A stretch of DNA of 53,432 nt, from NCBI GenBank assembly GCA_012295275.1, contig CM022677.1:13052457-13105888 (forward strand), given 5' to 3'. The notes beneath the pieces are model-generated. The model saw only the letters and a list, made by a program, of their open reading frames with translations, made no database searches and was not told the origin of the DNA. Each line of letters begins with the position of its first letter. The stretch's first letter is position 1. This stretch comes from Chrysomallon squamiferum. Lineage: Eukaryota > Mollusca > Gastropoda > Neomphalida > Peltospiridae. The position numbers were made by a program, and so were the translations under genes. Positions 11,986-23,434 of this stretch are shown here, in pieces.

Positions 11986-12626
11986 AGAAGTGTCTATATT
12001 ATTTTCCGTTAAAGAGCACTTTAATCACATAACCTATAATACTTAATTATCACATAATATCTGGTAAAATAAAATAATCCATCTGATTAGAGTAATTTGG
12101 AGAGTGAGAGAGAGAATAAGAAAGCCAGATGGAAATAAGTAAATGTCATAACTTATTCTTAAGTACTCACTTCTGTCTATACGACACTGTATTCAAAATT
12201 AGAAAAAGTAGCAATACCCTATGTATCCATCTGTTCATCTATCTTCAGTAACTATCTCTGTATGTAGGTATTTCTATTTATCTATCATAATCAATCTATC
12301 TGTCTATCTATCTAACCAATTAAATGTTATTATATTAATGTACTAATTAGCCATTCCCTAGTAAATGGTTAGTCTCTCTCTCTCTCTCTCTCTCTCTGTG
12401 TTTAAGTAAGGTATCGGTATAAAAATACTACATTTTTACAGTGAAATGAAATTTTTATAAAAACATACAGAAATTTTCATAACAAATTTAAATTCTTGAT
12501 CTTATTTTTACTCTGAATAGCATTAATGAAGAAATATATTAAGAATGCACAAATATAGATACTACTACTACTATTACTACTACTACTACTACTACTTCTA
12601 ATAATAATAATAATAATAATCTATAC

Positions 12627-12662
<36 letters not shown>

Positions 12663-13345
12663 GTCAATTTCATGACTAGGTAGTCTAAAGGAAATAATGA
12701 CCTGTGACCTGTGCCAAGTTAAAGTTATATCGATCTGACTTACCTCTCTTTAGTGGTAAGTGTTCACATAGATTAGAGTTATGTCCCTTACGTGAGATGT
12801 ACTCACTAAGCTTATGTATGCTAATTATTAGGCGACTGAGATGATAGAACAATTATTATTAGTCGCCCCAAAAAATATTATTTGGGTGACCTGTTTTTTT
12901 CTATAAGTTATAACACAAGATAATAATTTTATAATAATTTTATCGCAAATATTTATTTCCATAAATTCCATAATATGTCCCATGGTTCCATAATATCAGC
13001 TACGTTATTTGCCAACATCTATTTATAAACATTACGGTAAAGAATTATCAGTTCGTTAACGGAACAAGTTATCACAGGAGATAGCTTTGTAACTAATTGT
13101 TTGATTTACTAAATGGAATTTAGTAAACTGTTGTAGTGTTTTGTTATTTAAATAATAAATCGTTGTTGTTTACATGTTTGTTAGGTGTGAGTTTACCAGT
13201 GTGTCAAGGGTTTTACAAGTATGATGTTAGTGTAACTGGTCTCTATTTGATTGGTAGTGAAGTATTATTCCTGATGTGCTTTACTGTTTGTATTTTTCAA
13301 GTGTGGACTGATTTTAATTTTAGGGGTTTTTAAAAAAAAAATTAT
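11986..13345. other. AT-rich sequence with microsatellites
   Basis: Contains TCTA-type sequence (12220-12315), a (CT)n run at 12372-12398, and a (CTA)n/(TAA)n/(ATT)n compound tract at 12559-12660. Around 13136-13330 there is a 65-codon ORF with no recognisable motif. No supported gene. Confidence 0.5.
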
Positions 13346-13349
13346 ATTG

Positions 13350-14900
13350 TCTTCTGTATTTATTTATTTCCGATAAGCTCAGTCCACCACTCAGTGGATA
13401 TTTTGTTAGTGCAGTTTTTGGTTTTAGGTTTGTGTTCAGTGACAGCTGAGTCTATCATGTTGTAAGTGAAGTGCAGTATGTGTCAGTGTTGATTTTTATT
13501 TTAACATTTTTCCATGCTTTGTAGAATCCTTCCCAGTCTGCTTTGGTGAAATTTCATTTGTATTGAGTTGTTGGAGAAGGTTTTCTTGTTATAGTAATTT
13601 GTGAGTGCAGGGTGGTGGTTACAACACAACTCATTTAGAACTTCTCATTGACTCAGTGCTGCAGTGTGTTTGCTGTTAGTGTTAAATCAGTGGTGAACTG
13701 GACACACTGGTGAAGGTGAATGTATCATTATTAAGACAAACAAGAATGGAAAGACCTGGGTTAGGTGTTTATCATGTGACAGATATGTTTTGGGTGGATG
13801 GAGGTTCTTTTGTTGAAATTATTTATTTTTATTTTGCTGTGTTTACACTTTCTTCAAGTAGTTGCTGAAAGTTTGCATATTTTGCGAGGTATCAGAAATA
13901 GCTTGAGTTTCTATGGTGATGGACACTGCAGTAGCTGCATGCTAATGACTTGAGTTGTATCACTGTGTACATTTTGTTGTGTGTCTGCAGGTCTGTCAGA
14001 GGCCACACTCAGGTAACTGTGACCTTATTTCTGTGTGTTGATTGATGTAGCTGTCAGTAGCAATTGTTATCATGGCAGGTTTGCTGTTAAAGTAAATGTG
14101 ATCCAGTAAGTTGCTTTTTCCTCTGTATAATGACATTAACTAGCTTGGCTTTGTTTGTGAATAAATCTCGTTGCAAAACTTTTTAGTTTTAATTTCTTAT
14201 TTCTAAACTGGTAATATATTTTGTGATATATTTAAAAAGTGAGATGGGTGTTTTTTTCTTGTTTTTTTCTCACTCATTTAGCTTCGGGTTGTGGTTGTTG
14301 TTGATGTGCAGACTGGTTTACTGTTTGCTGAGTCAGAGTCTAGTGTAGTAATTCCCAGTAAGAAAATGTTGATCCCAGATGTTTAAAAAAATCTTTAAGA
14401 GTTTTGTGGTGATCCTGAAATAAATGTTCCTTGGGTTGTTACTTTTTGTTTATGATCTCTGATGTTTTGTTGATTATGGAGATTTATGTTTCTGTTTGGA
14501 GATATTTTTGTTCTGTATTTGTATGCTGTATATATTTCCCACATGTTAGGTTCACTCCCTTCATCCTCCATATCCATACTGCTTTTATTTGTTTGTAAGG
14601 ATACCAAAATGTCCAAATTTTCAATATTTTCTGTTCAGGGTTTTGTCTGTGTCAGTGTTTATTGGTGATTTATCTTGTTTTTTTTTATTTATCACCTTTT
14701 TGCTTCTTGTCAACGTTTTTTCTATATTTTAAAAATCAAATTTTGCCTTTTTAACCTGCTGTGTTTTGGAAATCCTAACTTTCATTGCTGAATCATCTGA
14801 ATTAGTGATTTTTATGTTTTCCATGTTGTTGCATTTTTAGAGGTTGGTTTGGTGTTATTTTTCCTGGTTCTGAATGTCTAATGTGTGTATTTGTACTTTT
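13350..14900 (-). mobile_element. Decayed non-LTR retrotransposon (ORF1-like plus endonuclease C-terminus), reverse strand
   Basis: This block is strikingly T/G-rich on the given strand, so its sense strand is A/C-rich. On the reverse strand about 13480-13760 translates, across frameshifts, into endonuclease-type motifs in order: NDTFTFTSVSSSPLI, LTLTANTLQH, HHPALTNYYNKKTFSNNS, NFTKADWEGFYKAWKN, and then ISTEWWTELIGNK near 13385. This is the usual LDL.lt... DHhP... ADWe.F... WW arrangement at the end of the EN domain of Jockey/RTE-type elements. Upstream on that strand, 14395-14616 holds an open 73-codon segment (MDMEDEGSEPNMWE) that may be ORF1. Reverse transcriptase motifs were not found, so the element is truncated and mutated. 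Confidence 0.65.
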
Positions 14901-15920
14901 AATGTGCCTACCTTTACTTTAACACACACACACACAAACACACACAGGCACACACGCACGCAGACACACACAGACCTTGCTTGCACTTAATAGAAATAAT
15001 ACACATCAGTGTGAAAATTGTACATAAAATGATATAACATGAATAATTATCAACTGTATGAAGAGAAATAAGACATGTTTTCAGGATACAGTTTTATACT
15101 TTATTTATTTGTTTAGTTATTTAGTTATTCTACTTTGCTATCATGTAACTTGTTTGTTTTATCTGACATGCTAGTGAACTATCCATTTTGTTCTTCTTTT
15201 CAGTTTGCTTCAACTCACTAAATATTCAACATTGAATAAATTATAGAAACTAATAAACTGTGTTCAGTTATTTTTGTGAAAACAAATATGTAATAATAAC
15301 AATATTAACAGTGGTTATTCTAAAAAAATTAAATATTTAGACTTAAAGAGATATTTTTATATGTGTAAGCAGTTTTGTGAATATAATTGTACATCTAAAT
15401 ATATTCTGAGTTATATATTAACATTTCAACATATCAGCAGTAAAGACTTCCACAATGATACTATTTAAGAGTTATCATCAAAAAAACAACTGTAAATACT
15501 TTAAATGATACACAGTCATGAATCATAGTTGTATTTGTTATCAAATAATATCCAGACACATTCCACTTACTGTTCAGAAAGTTTAAACATTTCTTGAATT
15601 TATTTGTATGAGTTAATAATAATAATAATAAAAAACAGTTATTAAAAACTACAATTAAAGTAATAGATAACTTTATATTATATAAAAGGTCAATGGTAAA
15701 AACCTTTTTTTTCTTCTTTTTCTTTACCTACTTGAATATTAACAAGTGTATAACAAGTTATAATGAGCTATTTCAAGTACGAGTAAAATTAATAGATGTA
15801 GGTAACATAATAAAAGTAATCTAACATTGTAATCTGTATTGGTCCTTTTCATGTATCTTGTTAAAACTTTTTTTTAATTTTTGTTACTATGCTGTTTTGT
15901 TTTTTGCAAATTTTATTATT
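14901..15920. other. AT-rich sequence, no gene recognised
   Basis: A CA-rich tract lies at about 14920-14970. The rest is unique AT-rich sequence without coding signal. Confidence 0.4.
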
Positions 15921-15924
15921 CTTA

Positions 15925-16430
15925 AAAGACTGAACTGAAGTAATAATAAATAAAATATATATATACTTTTTTTTTGGTGTAGTTACTTTTTGTCTGTCAG
16001 TTAGTTGATGAAAAACTGGCTTATTTTTGTATTTTAATAGTTTTTATTAAATGTGGTTCTCTTAAAGTAAAAGAAATAACATATCATTTATAATTATTCC
16101 TATCTACATTTTTTTTAAATTATTATTATCGTTTTGTTTTTTTTGTTTTGTTTTTCTTTTTCCGGTTTTTTCTATGAAGAAAATTATTTTATTTTATTTT
16201 AATGCAGTTGTTATCTTTATTTTTAGTCTTTTACTTGTATATTTGTTTCATTTTGTTTATGACAGTATTTGTTTAAAATACTATACTTTTAGAAACTGAT
16301 CTAAAAAGACTGAACTGAAGTAATAATAAATAAAATATATATATAATTTTTTTTGGTGTAGTTACTTTTTGTCTGTCAGTTAGTTAATGAAAAACTGGCT
16401 TATTTTTATACTATACTTTTAGAAACTGTC
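15925..16430. repeat. ~105-bp direct duplication, 378 bp apart
   Basis: The block aaaagactgaactgaagtaa followed by taataaataaaatatatata, a T run, and ggtgtagttactttttgtct gtcagttagtt lies at about 15925-16030. It recurs at about 16303-16408 with few differences. A second short unit, atactatacttttagaaact, also recurs (16279 and 16410), so the boundary was rearranged more than once. Confidence 0.85.
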
Positions 16431-16474
16431 TGAAGTGAAAATAAAGTAAAAACATTGACAATGTGATTTTTGTT

Positions 16475-16850
16475 ATTGTTGTATAAGGACATTCATGAAA
16501 ACGTATATAATTTACCTGTATTACAATATTAAATCAAAATGTTAATGTTAAAAACAGAACAAAATGAATCAAAAATCTAAAACGTGAAAGTATAATACTT
16601 GTTATTTTTATATCAGAATATTCATGAAAACTTTTATTAAATACCTGTATTATAGTATTAATTCAAAATGTTATTGGTAAAAACAGAAATAAAATAATAT
16701 AAAATCTAAAATATGATATTAAAGTACCGGTTATTTTATATCAGGACATTCATGAAAACTTATATTAATTCAAAATGGTGTTTTAAAAACAGAACTAAAA
16801 GAAACTAAAATCTAAAATGTAATATTATAGTACTTGTTTTTGTCAGTCAC
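16475..16850. repeat. ~125-bp tandem repeat, about three copies
   Basis: Units begin with acattcatgaaaac near 16489, attcatgaaaac near 16619 and acattcatgaaaac near 16745. They share acctgtattacaatatta, attcaaaatgtta and aaaacagaa blocks, then aatctaaaa and a tacttgttattt end. The third copy has an internal deletion. Confidence 0.8.
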
Positions 16851-17121
16851 TGAATGATTCATGAAAGTTTGACATTCATGCATTTTTTTCTTTTATTTTA
16901 AGACACTTTAAACTTTATTTAAAATGTTCTAAATGTGACATGACTTTTATATTCAAGTCTGCAGTCAACACTAAATAATTTCTTCATATTATTTAAGTTA
17001 AAAAGCTATGTAACTGTAACGTGTAGAATTGAATAAAATAATATTATAAAATGTATTATTAACTTTTACCTTGGTAACAAAATTTAAAAGACAAACAAAT
17101 AATAAGCACATCACCAAAACA

Positions 17122-17311
17122 TATTCACACACACTGACACACAAAACACATGCACACACACTGACACACAAAACACATGCACACACACTGACACACAAAA
17201 CACATGCACACACACTGACACACAAAACACATGCACACACACTGACACACAAAACACATGCACACACATTGACACACAAAACACATTCATACACACTGAC
17301 AAACAAAACAC
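17122..17311. repeat. 27-bp minisatellite, about seven copies
   Basis: The unit actgacacacaaaacacatg followed by cacacac is repeated nearly perfectly. A length divisible by three keeps frames open on both strands (a Thr-His-Lys-rich reading forward, a Cys-Val-rich reading in reverse). There is no start context or flanking coding sequence, so no protein is inferred. Confidence 0.9.
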
Positions 17312-17470
17312 CCACCCAAGGTAAAAGTGCTTTACCGTGTTAACTGTAAAAGTTTAATTTCTTTTAAACACAGATAATAAATTCTTCTCATTTTCCTCCA
17401 TTTTTCATTTCTTATTTGTTGATTTTAATTTATTTTTATTTAGATTTTGTTTTACTTTACTTATTTATAA

Positions 17471-17521
<51 letters not shown>

Positions 17522-18180
17522 CATAATTATGACTTTTTAGTTTATCCATTTATTTATTTTAATCTTTATTGTTATTTTCATTTTCTTGTTCTTATCAAAC
17601 CAAATTAAAATCATCATTGGTATTGATGTTTCAGAAATGAATTTAAAGAACCTTTTTTTATGAAAAATGAATTGAGAGAAATATTTTTAAAATTTCTTAT
17701 CTTTTAAGATACATGTACTAATTATTAAAGTTATTTTTTAAATATCTCGTTTCAAATTTTATATAAACCTTATAATTGTTTTATTAAAAAATAAATAAAT
17801 AAAAACTAGATGATCTGAAATTGATCTATGAAGAGATCTGTGTTTCCTTTCATGAACTTTTTTCTACAGTACAGTTCAGTTCAGTTATTAATGGAATCAG
17901 ATTTAAAATATTTTATCACATGTCTCTTTAAAAACACATTTCCTCCTTCCATCATAATATTAGTGTTTAATGTAAAAGCAAAAACATGATACCATATATA
18001 TACTGTTAAATAAAACATCAATTCCTTCTTTTTCTTGTTAACATATGTTACGTATTTTATAATCAGTAAGTACTATTATAATGTTTGTTATTGTTATCAC
18101 TACTACTACTACTATTATTGTTGTCATTAATTATTATTATTTAATTTATTATATTCATCATTATCATTATTATACACATT
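17312..18180. other. AT-rich sequence with (ATT)n
   Basis: (ATT)n occupies about 17471-17522. Otherwise unique AT-rich sequence with no gene recognised. Confidence 0.4.
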
Positions 18181-18560
18181 AATTATACAGACAGAGACAG
18201 GTAGGTGAATGTAGAGGTAGCTGTACAGACAGACAGAAACAATAGAATAGTTTAGGTAGGTGTGTGTGTGTGTGTGTGTGTGTGTGATTGTCTATCTGTG
18301 TGTATGAGAGAGTGATAGAGAGAGAGTAAAGCAGGTATACACATAGAAGCATTATATAGATAGACAGACAGACAGATAGATTGAAATACTGAAACTCGGA
18401 GAGCAGGTAGACACACACACACACATACAGACACATGCACAGACAGACACACACACAGACACACATGCAGATACATACACACACACACACACACATACAC
18501 ATACATGTACATTGACTGCAGCATATACAGGTAGATATAGAGGTGAATACACTGATAGAT
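18181..18560. repeat. CA/TG/GATA-type microsatellite cluster
   Basis: Includes (TG)n at about 18260-18287, GACAGA/GATA-like sequence at 18358-18380, and CA-rich stretches at 18411-18506. The Cys-Val-rich reverse ORFs here are repeat artefacts. Confidence 0.85.
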
Positions 18561-19190
18561 AAACAGACAATGAGATGTGTAGAGGATGGTGTGCTTTGTT
18601 ATGTTGAGACAGAAAGGATGACAGAAACATGTACAAATGTATAACTGAGATTCTCAGGTAGACAAGCAGGTTTATAGAAAGAGATTTTTACTGGACTTTT
18701 GAAACCAGATTTAAAAAATGTATTTAAAAATGACATTTAGGAATAAATGATCCTGCATGGATACTGAAATATTTTGATATACAGAATTGTAAAAAGAAAT
18801 TACCTTGAAAGACTGAGTATATTGAAAATATATTTAGTATTCTTAGCTTATAGGAATTATTTTACTATTAATATGTCATTGATAATCCAAACAAACAGCT
18901 TTCGTTCCACTACTCTATCACTATGTTCATTCATAATAATATTATCTCCAAAATGTCCTTATTGTGTGTCTCTAATATGAATTTACTTACCTGCCAGTAT
19001 GTCTGTCTATCTTCAGTCATCTATCTATAAAATATACACATATACCAACATAAGCACTCTAATCTACTTACTCATGTACAAAAACCCATCCTCTCTCTCT
19101 AACACATGAACTTACTAACACTTTATTACTCATATGACTATCAGCTTAGCTCTCTATATATCTCTGTATCAGTCTGTGTGCCTGTTTTCT
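18561..19190. other. Unique AT-rich sequence leading into the satellite
   Basis: No gene recognised. C/T-rich sequence resembling degenerate satellite units begins near 19000. Confidence 0.4.
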
Positions 19191-21345
19191 TATGTCTTCC
19201 TCTCTGTCAGTCTATCTCACTAATTATATACCCTTCTCATTACACACATCTCTCTGTATGTCTGTGTCTGTGTCTGTCAGTCTATCTCACTAATTATATA
19301 CCCTTCTCATTACACACATCTCTCTGTATGTCTGTATCTGTGTCTGTCAGTCTATCTCACTAATTATATACCCTTCTCATTATACACATCTCTCTGTATG
19401 TCTGGCTCTGTGTCTGTCAGTCTATCTCACTAATTATATACCCTTCTCATTACACACATCTCTCTGTATGTCTGGCTCTGTGACTATCAGTCTATCTCAC
19501 TAATTATATACCCTTCTCATTATACACATCTCTCTGTATGTCTGGCTCTGTGTCTGTCAGTCTGTCTCACTAATTATATACTCTTCTCATTATACACATC
19601 TCTCTGTATGTCTGGCTCTCTGTCTGTCAGTCTATCTCACTAATTATATACCCTTCTCATTACACACATGTCTCTGTATGTCTGGCTCTGTGTCTATCTC
19701 ACTAATTATATACCCTTCTCATTACACACATCTCTCTGAATGTCTGTGTCTGTGTCTGTCAGTCTATCTCACTAATTATATACCCTTCTCATTATACACA
19801 TCTCTCTGTATGTCTGGCTCTGTGTCTGTCAGTCTATCTCACTAATTATATACCCTTCTCATTACACACATCTCTCTGTATGTCTGTGTCTGTCAGTCTA
19901 TCTCACTAATTATATACCCTTCTCATTATACACATCTCTCTGTATGTCTGACTCTGTGTCTGTCAGTCTATCTCACTAATTATATACCCTTCTCATTACA
20001 CACATCTCTCTGTATGTCTGGCTCTGTGACTATCAGTCTATCTCACTAATTATATATCCTTCTCATTATACACATCTCTCTGTATGTCTGGCTCTGTGTC
20101 TGTCAGTCTATCTCACTAATTATATACCCTTCTCATTACACACATGTCTCTGTATGTCTGACTCTGTGTCTATCTCACTAATTATATACCCTTCTCATTA
20201 TACACATCTCTCTGTATGTCTGTGTCTGTGTCTGTCAGTCTATCTCACTAATTATATACCCTTCTCATTATACACATTTCTCTGTATGTATGTCTGTGTC
20301 TGTCAGTCTATCTCACTAATTATATACCCTTCTCATTATACACATCTCTCTGTATGTCTGTGTCTGTCAGTCTATCTCACTAATTATATACTCTTCTATT
20401 ACTCTTCTCATTACACATATCTCTCTCTGTATGTCTGGCTCTGTGTGTGTCAGTCTATCTCACTAATTATATACTCTTCTCATTACACATATCTCTCTGT
20501 ATGTCTGGCTCTGTGTCTGTCAGTCTATCTCACTAATTATATACCCTTCTCATTATACACATCTCTCTGTATGTCTGGCTCTGTGTCTGTCAGTCTATCT
20601 CACTAATTATATACCCTTCTCATTACACACATTTCTCTGTATGTCTGTGTCTGTCAGTCTATCTCACTAATTATATACCCTTCTCATTATACACATCTCT
20701 CTGTATGTCTGTGTCTGTCAGTCTATCTCACTAATTATATACTCTTCTCATTACACACATCTCTCTGTATGTCTGGTTCTGTGTGTGTCAGTCTATCTCA
20801 CTAATTATATACTCTTCTCATTACACATATCTCTCTGTATGTCTGGCTCTGTGTCTGTCAGTCTATCTCACTAATTATATACCCTTCTCATTATACACAT
20901 CTCTCTGTATGTCTGGCTCTGTGTCTGTCTATCTCACTAATTATATACCCTTCTCATTACACACATCTCTCTGTATGTCTGGCTCTGTGTCTGTCTGTCT
21001 ATCTCACTAATTATATACTCTTCTCATTACACATATCTCTCTGTATGTCTGGCTCTGTGTCTGTCAGTCTATCTCACTAATTATATACTCTTCTCATTAT
21101 ACACATCTCTCTGTATGTCTGTGTCTGTGTCTGTCAGTCTATCTCACTAATTATATACCCTTCTCATTATACACATCTCTCTGTATGTCTGGCTCTGTGT
21201 CTGTCAGTCTATCTCACTAATTATATACCCTTCTCATTACACACATCTCTCTGTATGTCTGTGTCTGTCAGTCTATCTCACTAATTATATACTCTTCTCA
21301 TTATACACATCTCTCTGTATGTCTGGCTCTGTGTCTATCAAACTT
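19191..21345 (+). repeat. 70-bp satellite array, about 31 units
   Basis: The unit reads ctgtcagtctatctcactaa, ttatatacccttctcattat, acacatctctctgtatgtct, ggctctgtgt. Units differ mainly at tatacac/tacacac, ggctctgtgt versus a shorter tgtctgtgt ending, accct versus actct, and an occasional missing gtcagtc. Pairs of neighbouring units share the same variants, which suggests a partly higher-order (two-unit) arrangement. The array is pyrimidine-rich on this strand. The 150- and 75-codon ORFs inside it come from unit-length variants and are not genes. Confidence 0.95.
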
Positions 21346-23090
21346 CCACTCTATCTTTTCATCTCTCTCTCTCTCAGAAATACATACACACTCTTGAACA
21401 CACATTATACTTGCATATCCAATTTCTCTCAATAATAAGAAAACACATATTCACACACATACAAACATACATACATATCTAACACCATTTAGCTAGATGA
21501 ATGTGACAGTGTAGGAGAGAGACAGGCAAATAAAATGGTCAAGGAAGGATGAAGTTGTCTTTGAGCTACCAGTATTGGTCAGTTTTATTTGACAATATTT
21601 TTATTTTTGAAAAATTATCATTCATTTAGTGTGAACACTGTCAGTGCATACTAACAGAGAGTAACATTTTGTTGGATTGTTTTCATTTACAATCATTTAC
21701 ACTTCATCTTTTTCAAATTATGGGCTTATCTTGATTCACTTATCCTATACACATAATGCACTGCTTCTAAGTTAGTTCTCAGTAGTCATGCATTTCACTC
21801 AACGTGTACTGGTGTTTATCGTCATTCTATTTTAAAGAGTAATTACTGCTATTTAGAGGTTGTATATAAAAAAGAAGTACAAATAGTAAGAGGGAGTAAA
21901 ATACTGATTTGTCTTCACAAACACCACACAAAAGCTCTCTCTCTGCAGAAAATACAGATACCTATGTCACATCTGAACATTGCTTTTTTTACAAATGTTG
22001 TCACCCTGTGATTGAAACAGTCTCTCATCCAGTCTGATTATTTATATAAACAAGTGTTTAGCAGGTTGATAATAACTACCCTGTTATAGACACAAAATAC
22101 ACAAATAGTTGAATATGTACTATTACTGTAAAACACATTCACATACATGCACGCTTGCACACAAACATACACTAACACTCATATACATCCATGTTTTAGA
22201 ATAGTCATATATATTCATATAGACCCACACACCAGCAATAACATGTATACATAATAATATTCAAACACAAACACATACACGTACACACAAGCTTTCGGGC
22301 ACACACACAGACACACACACACACACTCCTAGTCAAAGTATGTCATTACATAATAATAATGATAATGATAATAATCAGAGTAATAGTAATAATAATAATG
22401 GCAGTAGCAGTAATAAAAACAATAATAATAGTAATAACAGTAATAATAATTGCAATAGTAGTAATAATAATAATAATAATAATAATCAGAAAAGTACATT
22501 GAATCCATTTTATTTTATTTTTTATTTTCATTAAAATGAAATTCAAACTAACAAGTAAAGAGGCACACACACACACACACACATACTCACACACACACAT
22601 ACTCACACACACACATACACACACATGCAGACCTGCACACACATACACACTCACCTGACGACAAACACTTAGATATTTTTAATTTAACAACAAAATGAAT
22701 TAGCATTTGCTACAATATGGAATCAAACATCAGATAATGTGAATTTGTTTCTTCTTTAATATGTAAACATAAAGAAAAAAAAAAAGAAAAAAAATGAAAT
22801 TAATTTAAATATATTACAGATCTTTGCAACCTCCCAAAAAGCAGTTTGGTTACAGGAGAGATACAAGATATTTGCTATCATTCCAGGAAGAGCCTCTGTG
22901 GAACTTTAATCCATAATGTATCAAAGAATTTGTATTACATTTTAGAATGAGAATTATTATTTTTCTCCCTTTTAATACAACAAAAGACAAATATTTAATA
23001 ATAACATATCTTGTCATCTACGTATAAAGTTGTATAAAGAGAAATCAAAGTAAACATGTAGGAATAATCCAAGAACACTATATTTCAATT
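21346..23090. other. Unique AT-rich sequence plus CA, AAT and AC microsatellites
   Basis: CA-rich tracts lie at about 22130-22330 and 22563-22650. (AAT)n with interruptions lies at 22348-22490. A slightly protein-like forward stretch at 22818-22905 (IFATSQKAVWLQERYKIF) could be related to the vWA fragment that follows, but this is too weak to call. Confidence 0.4.
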
Positions 23091-23092
23091 AA

Positions 23093-23299
23093 TCTTCAAT
23101 AATGGTGTGAAAAATGCTCTGAATGGACTAGCTACAAACCTGTACACTCTCAGCAGTGATGTTTCAATGGGTCTTGTTCTCTACAGCCAATGTTCTCAAT
23201 GCCAATATCACACTGACCAAAGACATCAATTCATACAGAACGTCCATTCAAAGCCTGGCCTATCCTAATGGAGGAACAAGCACTTGGCTAGGTATCAGT
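23093..23299 (+). pseudogene. Fragment of a von Willebrand factor A (vWA) domain
   Basis: Forward translation gives NNGVKNALNGLATNLYTL followed by SSDVSMGLVLY, then after a one-base shift ANVLNANITLTKDINSYRTS and IQSLAYPNGGTSTWLG. This is the typical vWA progression: an amphipathic helix, the hydrophobic strand (MGLVLYS), a short loop, helix, then the y.gGtT MIDAS-region threonine motif. Metal-binding DxSxS would lie in an earlier exon not seen here. A possible donor CTAG|GTATCA closes the exon at about 23290. The frameshift between SMGLVLY and ANVLNAN breaks the domain, so it is a pseudogene fragment or contains a sequence error. Confidence 0.6.
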
Positions 23300-23434
23300 G
23301 ATTAGACAGGACACGATTAGACAGGACATGATTAGACAGGACATGATTAGACAGGACTTGATTAGACAGGACATGATTAGACAGGACTTGATTAGACAGG
23401 ACATGATTAGACAGGACATGATTAGACAGGACAG
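23300..23434. repeat. 15-bp minisatellite, nine copies
   Basis: The unit gattagacaggacat is repeated nine times with only C/T and T/A variants at the end of the unit. It starts within a few bases of the vWA exon end, and 15 is a multiple of three, so frames stay open on both strands. Confidence 0.95.

Noticed and set aside
17071-17343. His/Thr/Lys-rich ORF that could suggest a metal-binding repeat protein
   Set aside because: Produced entirely by the 27-bp CA-rich minisatellite, open on both strands, with no start context.
20154-21010. 150- and 75-codon ORFs with Ser-Leu-Cys-rich repeats
   Set aside because: They are translations of the 70-bp satellite; frames change with unit length and there is no flanking coding sequence.
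22340-22534. Asn-rich ORF
   Set aside because: (AAT)n microsatellite translation.
23300-23434. CRISPR-like array of regularly spaced repeats
   Set aside because: There are no spacers; it is a head-to-tail 15-bp minisatellite in an animal genome.
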